From: Phycisphaerales bacterium | GTDB taxonomy: Bacteria; Planctomycetota; Phycisphaerae; SM23-33 | Direction: 5' to 3' | DNA length: 7,405 nt | NCBI GenBank assembly: GCA_003171235.1 | Contig: PMYM01000144.1 | Location: forward strand, 1,426-8,830 | Part shown: piece by piece, positions 1-4,795 of the stretch | Layout: each line of letters begins with the position of its first letter | How positions within the stretch are numbered: position 1 is the first letter of the stretch | Notes under the pieces: model-generated | Told to the model about the DNA's origin: nothing | Databases searched by the model: none | Seen by the model: only the letters and a program-made list of their open reading frames with translations | Translations under genes and position numbers: made by a program

Positions 1-161
1 CACCTCCCGCGTGACCATGTTTGGCCGTTGGCAGCAGAATGACCCCGGACTAACGTCGGCGCCTCCGTCAAAGCGAGGAATCTGCGTGCCGTTCCATCGC
101 CAGCATGAACTTGCCACAAGGCAGGTCAGCGGATGGCTCATCTTCCCCCTGCCAACGCTGT

Positions 162-201
162 CCCAGGGCTTGCCTTCGCTTCGCGTCGGCTGCGCCCTGG
201 G
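162..201. repeat. Imperfect hairpin repeat in gene-free DNA
   Basis: Perfect 8-bp inverted arms CCCAGGGC (162-169) and GCCCTGGG (194-201) enclose a 24-nt interior that holds a further 3-bp pairing (172-174 with 188-190). The block around it (roughly 150-220) has no credible coding frame. It looks like the dispersed short palindromic elements common in PVC-group genomes; that match is from memory and was not searched. The rest of 1-255 shows no gene, RNA gene or promoter I can support: the short plus-strand frames there have no RBS and no recognisable domain. Confidence 0.4.
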
Positions 202-255
202 CTATAGGCAGTCGCCCTGACGGGCTCTCGAAAGAGGCAGCAAGGAACGGATTGC

Positions 256-279
256 GCGAACGGCCTAGCAGCCGCTCGC
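256..279 (-). terminator. Candidate hairpin terminator behind the DUF4272 gene
   Basis: On the minus strand, nine nucleotides after the distal stop codon of the DUF4272 gene, GCGAGCGGC and GCCGTTCGC form a 9-bp stem around a 6-nt loop. The one non-Watson-Crick pair is G.U in minus-strand RNA but A.C in plus-strand RNA, which favours a role in the minus-strand transcript. No T-tract follows, so it could be a Rho-independent terminator of the tract-less kind, an RNA-stabilising hairpin, or chance. Its position behind the distal stop (291-289), not the internal one, fits the gene having once ended there. Confidence 0.35.
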
Positions 280-288
280 CCTACTTTT

Positions 289-909
289 CTAGGTATCTAG
301 TGAAATCACATCCCATTCTTCGGAGCTAACTGCCCACTCCAACGCTCGCCGCCTTTGGATAACAACATATGAATCTATCTTCCCGGGCAACCTCACCGTA
401 TTAATCTGAGCCTCCTACTTCGCCCAGTGGAGACAATAGGCAAGATCGCAAGCACTGGCCAACTCAGCCAGAGAGCGGACCCTTGCCTTAGAACGAATTC
501 CTGCGCCACTTTCGTCTTTCTTGAGGTCCGGAAGCATCGTAGCGAAACGGAGCGAGCACGAATGGCCAAAGTCGAGAATGTCAACCACCCCAACGGCCCA
601 TGCCAAAGCCCACATGCCTTCAATCTGAGTCATATACAATTGTTTGTTGCCTGAACCGAGCTTTAAGAACGTTGTTTCTTCCTTAGTTAAGACGCTACCG
701 CCAACTTCACGACTTAACCATTCCCAAGCTCTTTCCCTATCGAATCCGTAAGCGCAGGCTGCCAAGCAATGCATGCCGAGAAGACGGTCAATGATTTCTG
801 AGGCATTTCGACAAGTGTAAAATTCCAACAAAGGTAGATTGTGATTTGTTTCATATCCGAGCTTCGCGGCTGTTTCTAATGATGTCTTCCTTATCTCTTG
901 TAGGTTCAT
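289..909 (-). pseudogene. DUF4272-family protein, interrupted by one in-frame TAG
   Basis: I recognise this as a DUF4272-family protein; the family has no established function. The ATG is at 909-907. The first segment, 164 residues ending at a TAG (417-415), contains a start typical of the family (LQEIRKTSLETAAKLGYE), a mid-protein segment (residues ~40-60, ending AYGFDRERAWEWL), the block IEGMWALAWAVGVVDILDFG (~95-114) and CDLAYCLHWAK at its end. Directly after the stop, in the same frame and with no indel, follow residues that read like the normal family C-terminus: PGKIDSYVVIQRRRALEW and then EEWDVISLDT, ending at TAG (291-289). Total about 205 residues, about the length I recall for the family. 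The gene lies 58 nt behind ruvX with only a weak upstream purine stretch (GGGAAG, somewhat far from the ATG). Its GC content is about 40-45% in the lines I counted, far below its neighbours, which suggests transfer. TAG is an ordinary stop for three other genes here, so a nonsense mutation or a sequencing error is likelier than recoding. A truncated 164-residue product remains possible. Confidence 0.75.
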
Positions 910-967
910 ATGAAATATCTTCCCGACAGGCGGAAATAGATCAATATGGTGCCGTTGGTATCTTTTC

Positions 968-1417
968 TCACCCCGGCTTAACCTCCTGGGCCAGGGGGGC
1001 GGAAAATGGGCCGCCGACGCGGAGGAAGTCTTCCAGGAAGGCCGCCGCGGCCAGCGAGTCGTGGCGCTGCTTTTTCTGCTTGCGGGTGTACAGGCCGCGC
1101 AGCTTCTGGTCGGCGGCGAAGCTGGAGAGGTGCTCGTCCCACAGGCGCACGGGCAGGGTGGTCCGCCCGGCAAGCTGGAGGGCGAACTGGCGGGCGAGAT
1201 TGGCCTGGGGGCCTTCGCTGCCGTCGTCGTTGAGCGGCCAGCCGACGACGATGCCGTCGGCGGAGTAGTCGGCGGCGGCCACAAGAATCTGCCGCAGGCA
1301 TTGCTCCAGTGGCTGGGCGGGCAGTTGAGACAGGGGCGAGGCGATGGCGGTCAGGCTGTCGGCCACCGCCATGCCCATGCGGCGCGTGCCGTGGTCGATG
1401 CCCAGCCAGCGAGTCAT
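968..1417 (-). CDS. ruvX: RuvX/YqgF: Holliday junction resolvase-like, pre-16S rRNA nuclease
   Basis: A 149-residue cytoplasmic RNase H-fold nuclease of the YqgF family. Members are described as putative Holliday junction resolvases and as the enzyme that finishes the 5' end of 16S rRNA. Visible family blocks: WLGIDHGTRRMGMAVAD near the N-terminus with the first acidic residue at D8; DGIVVGWPLNDDGSEG (54-69); WDEHLSSFAADQKL (93-106) with the second acidic residue at E95; and HDSLAAAAFLEDFL (119-132) with D120. All three expected metal-binding acids are present, and the length is normal. The ATG at 1417-1415 is supported by GAGG eight bases upstream and by the short lead-in to GIDHG. It ends in TGA. 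The upstream gap is full of palindromes, so transcription probably either starts there or reads through from manC. The DUF4272 gene lies downstream on the same strand. Confidence 0.93.
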   Translation of the reverse strand: MTRWLGIDHGTRRMGMAVADSLTAIASPLSQLPAQPLEQCLRQILVAAADYSADGIVVGWPLNDDGSEGPQANLARQFALQLAGRTTLPVRLWDEHLSSFAADQKLRGLYTRKQKKQRHDSLAAAAFLEDFLRVGGPFSAPLAQEVKPG

Positions 1418-1430
1418 ATGCTAAACCTCA

Positions 1431-1448
1431 CGGCCGGGACGGCCGGGA
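1431..1448. repeat. Tandem 9-bp repeat, two copies
   Basis: CGGCCGGGA occurs twice in direct succession at 1431-1439 and 1440-1448, starting 14 bases upstream of the ruvX start codon. On the minus strand it would encode a VPAVPAV-like peptide if translated, but it lies in non-coding DNA. It directly abuts the hairpin at 1453-1471 and probably belongs to the same mobile or REP-like unit. Confidence 0.6.
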
Positions 1449-1452
1449 CACT

Positions 1453-1471
1453 CACGGGCAAGATGCCCGTG
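1453..1471. repeat. REP-like hairpin A (8-bp stem, 3-nt loop)
   Basis: CACGGGCA (1453-1460) and TGCCCGTG (1464-1471) form a perfect stem around AGA. GTGCCAC, beginning within the stem at 1469-1475, is repeated in the same relative place at the next hairpin. The stem is symmetrical, so no transcript direction is implied. Read on the minus strand, the sequence gives the peptide TGILPVSVPAV, which I associate with spuriously annotated small ORFs in planctomycete genomes; this is from memory. Confidence 0.6.
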
Positions 1472-1484
1472 CCACGTAACAAGA

Positions 1485-1508
1485 CACAGCCGAGGGCGGC
1501 TGTGCCAC
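1485..1508. repeat. REP-like hairpin B (8-bp stem, 4-nt loop)
   Basis: CACAGCCG (1485-1492) and CGGCTGTG (1497-1504) form a perfect stem around AGGG. The tail GTGCCAC (1502-1508) is identical to the one ending hairpin A at 1475. Same-type stems with different sequence but a shared tail, 13 nt apart, suggest two members of one palindromic element family. No T-tract follows on either strand, so a terminator role is not favoured. Confidence 0.6.
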
Positions 1509-1516
1509 ACAATTCC

Positions 1517-1767
1517 GTAGGTCGGGCATACTTGCCTAATGGCCCTAAGTTAAGGGCCGTGGGCCGCTGTTTAGGGCCAGAACAGAGTGCTTCACCCAGC
1601 TGCAATGATCGGGATATTCGGGTTTCCGGGTCTTTTTATCGGCAACCGAAGCCCGAAGATGCAAACAGAGACCGAACAGATTCCTTATCTTAGGGCCATT
1701 AGGCATACTTGCCCGACATCTTGTCGAATCCGTTTCTGACTCTGTCGGGCAAGTATGCCCGACCTAC
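1517..1767. repeat. 251-bp composite palindromic element with 20-bp terminal inverted repeats (MITE/REP-like)
   Basis: The ends are perfect 20-bp inverted repeats: GTAGGTCGGGCATACTTGCC (1517-1536) and its reverse complement (1748-1767). Nested inside are a second perfect inverted pair of 17 bp, TGCCTAATGGCCCTAAG (1533-1549) with its complement at 1689-1705, and a third, the 17-bp arms 1702-1718 and 1743-1759 with a 24-nt loop. The pairs overlap, so the arms can fold in alternative ways. No protein is encoded, so it is a non-autonomous element or a cluster of REP units, not an insertion sequence. One edge lies 3 bp from the manC stop codon. The interior (about 1550-1688) shows no gene or recognisable RNA. 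Confidence 0.65.
1702..1759 (-). terminator. Strong 17-bp stem-loop directly behind manC; possible transcript end
   Basis: Arms 1702-1718 and 1743-1759 pair perfectly over 17 bp around a 24-nt loop, beginning 11 nt after the manC stop codon on the minus strand. A stem this strong in the manC transcript should at least protect or end its 3' end. No T-tract follows (the next minus-strand bases are TAATGGCCC), and the arms belong to the larger palindromic composite, so the terminator role is inference. Confidence 0.35.
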
Positions 1768-1770
1768 AAA

Positions 1771-2847
1771 TTAGACGTATTCCGAGCCGTACTTCTGGGC
1801 CAGGCCGTCCACGATTTCCTTAAGCCGCTGCGAATCGGCCTTGTTGCAGATGAGCGTCACGTCGCCGGTGTGGACCACGACGCAGTCGTCCATGCCCATT
1901 ACGGCGATAAGGTGTTTCTTGTCGTCGGAGTAGATGACGTTGCGGTTGGCGTCGATGAGTTCGACGGTGGCGGCGGCCACGGCGTTGTCGGACCCGTCCA
2001 GTGCCACCACGTCGGCCAGGGCCGGCCAACTGCCCACGTCCATCCACTGGCAGGTCAGTTCCACCATCAGCACGTGCGGGGCCTTCTCCATCACGGCGTA
2101 GTCGATGCTGATCCGCGGAAGCTGCGGGTAGATTTCCGCCAGCAGCGGCTGGAAGTCCTTGCCCTGGGCGGCGGCCTGGCCCACGCGGGCAAGCTGACCG
2201 GCCGAGGCCGGCAGGTACTGCCGCAGGGCCGCCAGGATGGCGCCCACCTGCCAGACGAACATGCCGCTGTTCCAGAAGTACTCGCCGCTTTCGACGTAGC
2301 GGCGGGCGGTGTGGTGGTCGGGTTTTTCCTTGAACTCGCGCACTTTGCGGACGCCGTCGGCGACCTTCTCGCCGCAGTGGATGTAGCCCAGGCCGGTGTG
2401 GGGGAAGGTGGGGCTTATGCCGAAGGTCACCAGGGCCTGCGGGTCGTTTTCGGCGGCCTGGCAGGCCAGGTTGACGCAGCGGCGGAATTCCCCTTCCGGG
2501 CGGATGACGTGGTCGGCGGTGAAGACGGCCATGACGGCCTGGGGGTCGCGGGCGGCGACAAGTTCGGCCGCCAGGGCCACGGCGTTGGCGGTGTCGCGGC
2601 CTTCGGGCTCGCCGATGACGTTCCGGGCGGGTAGGCTGGGAAACTCGCGCTGCACCTGCGAGGCGTAGGCGTGGTTGGTGACCACCAGGATGCACTCCGG
2701 CGGGAACAGCCCCGCCAGGCGGTCCACCGCCAGGGCCAGCAGGCTTTGCCCGTTGACGAAAGGAATGAGCTGCTTGGGCTTGGATTGCCGGCTGGCGGGC
2801 CAGAGACGCTTGCCCGACCCGCCGGCCATGATTACGGCATATCGCAT
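1771..2847 (-). CDS. manC: Mannose-1-phosphate guanylyltransferase (GDP-mannose synthesis)
   Basis: Cytoplasmic enzyme forming GDP-mannose from GTP and mannose 1-phosphate for surface polysaccharide. The 358 residues form one GT-A nucleotidyltransferase domain followed by the short C-terminal beta region; there is no fused phosphomannose isomerase domain (the AlgA/ManC type II layout), so it is the shorter, single-function type. Motifs: MAGGSGKRLWPASR (7-20, nucleotide loop), KPKQ (23-26), TADH (110-113, with D112 as the probable metal ligand), GLGYI (152-156), EFKEKP (171-176), FWNSGMF (191-197), SIDYAVMEK (247-255), WMDVGSW (268-274). All expected blocks are intact. The ATG at 2847-2845 has AAAGGA about five bases upstream and leads straight into the motif. 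It is divergent from the RNase HII-like gene across 250 bp, with a -10-like TATACT at 2897-2892. A glucose-1-phosphate nucleotidyltransferase is less likely given the GGSGKRLWP and NSGMF forms. Confidence 0.93.
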   Translation of the reverse strand: MRYAVIMAGGSGKRLWPASRQSKPKQLIPFVNGQSLLALAVDRLAGLFPPECILVVTNHAYASQVQREFPSLPARNVIGEPEGRDTANAVALAAELVAARDPQAVMAVFTADHVIRPEGEFRRCVNLACQAAENDPQALVTFGISPTFPHTGLGYIHCGEKVADGVRKVREFKEKPDHHTARRYVESGEYFWNSGMFVWQVGAILAALRQYLPASAGQLARVGQAAAQGKDFQPLLAEIYPQLPRISIDYAVMEKAPHVLMVELTCQWMDVGSWPALADVVALDGSDNAVAAATVELIDANRNVIYSDDKKHLIAVMGMDDCVVVHTGDVTLICNKADSQRLKEIVDGLAQKYGSEYV

Positions 2848-2891
2848 ACGATCCTTTCCGTTACAGGACTATCGGCACCGGCCCCATTGAG

Positions 2892-2897
2892 AGTATA
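2892..2897 (-). promoter_or_regulatory. Candidate -10 box for manC
   Basis: On the minus strand TATACT lies 44 nt upstream of the manC ATG, so a transcript would carry a leader of about 35-40 nt. No convincing -35 hexamer sits 16-18 bp upstream (the sequence there is very GC-rich). The remainder of the 250-bp divergent gap is GC-rich low-complexity DNA in which I see no operator or riboswitch. Confidence 0.3.
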
Positions 2898-3045
2898 GCC
2901 TTTTGCCCTGCGGTCCGTCCGCCGCCGCCGGGCCGGCCGGCGGGAGATTCTACCGCCCCCGCGCCGGCAGGGGAAGGCCGCGGGCGAATCCAACCGTCGC
3001 CGGCGCCGCCCCGGCAAAATGTGGCAGGGGCGCGTCGTCGGTAGG

Positions 3046-3051
3046 TATAAT
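3046..3051 (+). promoter_or_regulatory. Candidate -10 box for the RNase HII-like gene
   Basis: A perfect TATAAT stands out in GC-rich DNA, 46 nt upstream of the GTG start. The -35 region 17-18 bp upstream (TGGCAG) is a poor match to TTGACA. It mirrors the -10-like box for manC on the other strand, so the gap may hold two back-to-back promoters. Confidence 0.4.
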
Positions 3052-3097
3052 CGCAGCCCAAAGATGTGTCCAACCGGGTTTGGAGCCCCAGGCGAGC

Positions 3098-4060
3098 GTG
3101 ACCATCATTGCCGGCATAGACGAGGCGGGTTTCGGCCCGGTCATGGGGCCGCTGGTGGTCTCGGCCAGCGTCTTGGAGGTGCCGGAGGAACTTTCCGACA
3201 AGTGCCTCTGGCAGGCGCTCTCCCCCGCCGTCACGCGGACGAACTTCCGCAAGTCCCCCCGCCTGCCGGTGGCCGATTCAAAACTCCTGCGCGTCCGCAG
3301 CGACGGGCTGGTGCACATCGAGCGCGGCGTGCTGGGCATGCTCTCGCTTATGGGCCACCACCCCCAGAGCCTGCGGCAGCTGCTGGCGGTTGTGGCCCCG
3401 GGCGTGCTGCCGGCGTTGGAAGAATATCCCTGGTATGCCCGGACCGACCTGCCGCTGCCTCGCGCCGCCGGCGCCACCGACATCCTGCTCCGCTCCAACG
3501 CCCTGGGCGAGGTCATGCGGCAGAAGCAGGTGCGCCTTTTGGACATGCGGGCCGAGCCGGTGCTGACGGCCGATTACAACCGCATGGTCTCGGCCACGCG
3601 CAACAAGGCCTCCGCCCTGCTGGACGTGGTCTGCCGCCTGGTCTGGCCCATCGCCACCGCCTACCCCGCCAGATGCGTCCGCCTGACGGTCGACCACCTG
3701 GGCGGGCGCATCCGCTACCTGCCGGCCCTGCAGCGGCTCTTCGAGGGCGCGGCCATCAAGATCAAAGAGGAAAGCGAAAACTGCTCTTCCTATGTCGTGG
3801 ACTACCGCGGCCGGCGGCTGGAAATCGACTTCCGTATCCAGGGCGAGTCCTGCTGCCTGGCCACCGCCCTGGCCAGCATGATCAGCAAGTACCTGCGCGA
3901 GCTGTTCATGGAACTGGAGAACGCCTGGTGGTGCTGCCGCGTCGAGGGCCTCAGGCCCACCGCCGGCTACTACGGCGACGGCACGCGCTTCCTCAAGCAG
4001 ATCCAGCAGGCCGCCCAGCAACATGGCCTGGACCGCAACCTGTTCGTCCGCCTGCGGTGA
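3098..4060 (+). CDS. RNase HII-like protein with a large central insertion
   Basis: A 320-residue protein related to RNase HII, which nicks RNA in RNA-DNA hybrids and at single ribonucleotides. Family landmarks in order: AGIDEAGFGPVMGPLVV (5-21; D8, E9), VADSKLL (58-64), TADYNRMVSATRNKASALLDVV (157-178, matching the helix normally reading E-x-x-x-x-N), TVDHLGGR (197-204; D199), GESCCLATALASMISKYLRE (249-268) in place of the usual GD...ASIIAKVTRD, and a C-terminal TAGYYGDG (288-295). The fourth metal ligand, normally Asp, is Glu (E268), and the GD is GE. The distance between DSK and the third acid is about 139 residues against roughly 60 in RNase HII, so residues ~65-150 hold an insertion. The GTG at 3098 was chosen because homology begins right there; the open frame continues upstream to 2903 only through promoter-type DNA. 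GGAG at 3082-3085 is a somewhat distant RBS. Fold assignment is firm; activity on RNA-DNA hybrids is inferred. Confidence 0.75.
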   Translation: MTIIAGIDEAGFGPVMGPLVVSASVLEVPEELSDKCLWQALSPAVTRTNFRKSPRLPVADSKLLRVRSDGLVHIERGVLGMLSLMGHHPQSLRQLLAVVAPGVLPALEEYPWYARTDLPLPRAAGATDILLRSNALGEVMRQKQVRLLDMRAEPVLTADYNRMVSATRNKASALLDVVCRLVWPIATAYPARCVRLTVDHLGGRIRYLPALQRLFEGAAIKIKEESENCSSYVVDYRGRRLEIDFRIQGESCCLATALASMISKYLRELFMELENAWWCCRVEGLRPTAGYYGDGTRFLKQIQQAAQQHGLDRNLFVRLR

Positions 4061-4164
4061 CGGAGCGGCATCGCACCCCCAACCCCACGGCCTGCGCATG
4101 CCCCGACCTCATGCCGACGACATTGGTTACATCGCCGGGCAATAACCCCAGGGGCGCGTACGTT

Positions 4165-4170
4165 TTGACT
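4165..4170 (+). promoter_or_regulatory. Weak -35-like element before the Spy/CpxP-like gene
   Basis: TTGACT matches the -35 consensus at five of six positions and lies 73 nt before the ATG, but no good -10 follows at 16-18 bp (AACGAA there). The gene could instead be read from the RNase HII-like gene promoter, 182 nt upstream of its start, or by an alternative sigma factor. Confidence 0.2.
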
Positions 4171-4180
4171 CTTGGCTGCA

Positions 4181-4214
4181 GCCGGCAAACGAATGTCGTT
4201 TGAATGCTGCCGGC
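4181..4214 (+). other. Leader hairpin upstream of the Spy/CpxP-like gene
   Basis: AAACGA (4187-4192) and TCGTTT (4196-4201) form a perfect 6-bp stem around ATG, flanked by self-complementary GCCGGC blocks at 4181-4186 and 4209-4214 that can extend it with a 7-nt bulge. It lies 28 nt before the start codon. It could be an operator, a leader structure, or the processing or stop signal of the upstream gene; no T-tract follows. Apart from this and the -35-like box, the gap 4061-4242 shows nothing clear. Confidence 0.3.
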
Positions 4215-4242
4215 CGGATCAACCGCGGAAGGGAGAACGGCG

Positions 4243-4701
4243 ATGAAAAAGATTGTTAGCTCGTTGCTGGCCATGGGATTGGCCGTGGGACTGTTGGCTT
4301 ATGTCTGCTGGGCGCAGGACTCCGGCGCGGGAACCGCCGGCCCGGCCAGGCGCGCCCGTGGACCGGGCGCCGGCAGCCAGCCCGGCAGGATGGGCGCCGA
4401 TCTGGGCGCCCTGCCGAACACCATCAGGCAACTGAGAGCCTTAAAGCTGACGCCGGAACAGACGGCCAAGGTCAAGACCATCCTGGACGAGGCCCGGAAG
4501 AACATCACCGAGAACGTGCTGACAGCCGAGCAGCGGACCCAACTGTCGCAGATGCCCACCAGCGGCCCCGGCCGTTTTGGTCCGGGTGCAGGCGGCCCTG
4601 GCGGCGGCGATGGCACGACCTCGCCGGCCGGTCCTCGCAGAGGCGGTCGCGGTGGTCCCGGCGGACCGGGCGGCGCTCCCCCTGCCGGCGGTCTGCAATA
4701 G
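4243..4701 (+). CDS. Secreted Spy/CpxP-like small protein with Gly-rich tail
   Basis: A 152-residue exported protein. Residues 1-24 are a classic Sec signal peptide: MKK, a hydrophobic core to about 22, and a probable cleavage after CWA (24). A Gly/Pro/Arg-rich stretch follows to ~57, then a helical segment NTIRQLRALKLTPEQTAKVKTI (59-80) and VLTAEQRTQLSQM (92-104), i.e. two LTxEQ motifs as in the Spy/CpxP periplasmic chaperone family. From 107 to the end the protein is almost only Gly, Pro, Arg, Ala and Ser. Only one short LTxEQ hairpin unit is present, so this is at best a miniature member, and the chaperone role is not shown. The ATG at 4243 has AAGGGAG seven bases upstream; longer versions of the frame would bury the signal peptide. 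It is convergent with the heptose operon and probably has its own promoter. Confidence 0.75.
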   Translation: MKKIVSSLLAMGLAVGLLAYVCWAQDSGAGTAGPARRARGPGAGSQPGRMGADLGALPNTIRQLRALKLTPEQTAKVKTILDEARKNITENVLTAEQRTQLSQMPTSGPGRFGPGAGGPGGGDGTTSPAGPRRGGRGGPGGPGGAPPAGGLQ

Positions 4702-4766
4702 GGAGATGCTCTCTGCCGCCCCCAAGCGTCTCTTGCCTGGAGGTGGCACGATTTGCGGCGGCGACT

Positions 4767-4795
4767 CGGCCCCGTAGGCCGCGCTAGTCTTTTTT
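4767..4795 (+). terminator. Possible terminator behind the Spy/CpxP-like gene
   Basis: CGGCC (4767-4771) and GGCCG (4777-4781) form a 5-bp stem with a 5-nt loop, followed after seven bases by TCTTTTTT (4788-4795). The T-run lies over the last codons of the convergent gmhB-like gene. An alternative pairing of GCGGC (4755-4759 or 4758-4762) with GCCGC (4778-4782) is also possible. The spacing between stem and T-run is longer than ideal. Confidence 0.35.

Noticed and set aside
415..417. TAG as a reassigned sense codon (genome-wide recoding, pyrrolysine or similar)
   Set aside because: gmhB, the membrane protein and the Spy-like gene all end in TAG at sensible places, so general reassignment is unlikely; a local mutation or error is simpler.
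415..1284. A 289-residue minus-strand frame covering both the DUF4272 segment and part of ruvX
   Set aside because: Residues before the Met at 909 are Pro/Ser/Ala-rich translation of ruvX in the wrong frame; family similarity begins exactly at the ATG 909-907.
1414..1605. Small minus-strand frame with a TGILPVSVPAVPAV-like end
   Set aside because: It translates palindromic repeat DNA; this type of peptide is a typical false ORF in repeat-bearing intergenic regions.
1431..1767. CRISPR array or tandem tRNA cluster
   Set aside because: No repeat of constant length with regular spacers and no cloverleaf; the repeats are inverted, not direct.
1870..2634. Long plus-strand frame of 254 residues opposite manC
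   Set aside because: Antisense shadow of a GC-rich gene: His/Gly/Val-rich with no domain, while the minus strand carries a complete ManC.
2921..2944. GC palindrome GCCGGCCGGC as a regulatory site
   Set aside because: It lies in a GCC/CGG low-complexity run where such palindromes are expected by chance.
2903..3097. N-terminal extension of the RNase HII-like protein by 65 residues
   Set aside because: The extension is low-complexity Pro/Gly/Arg/Ala sequence over the promoter region with no RBS; homology starts at the GTG 3098.
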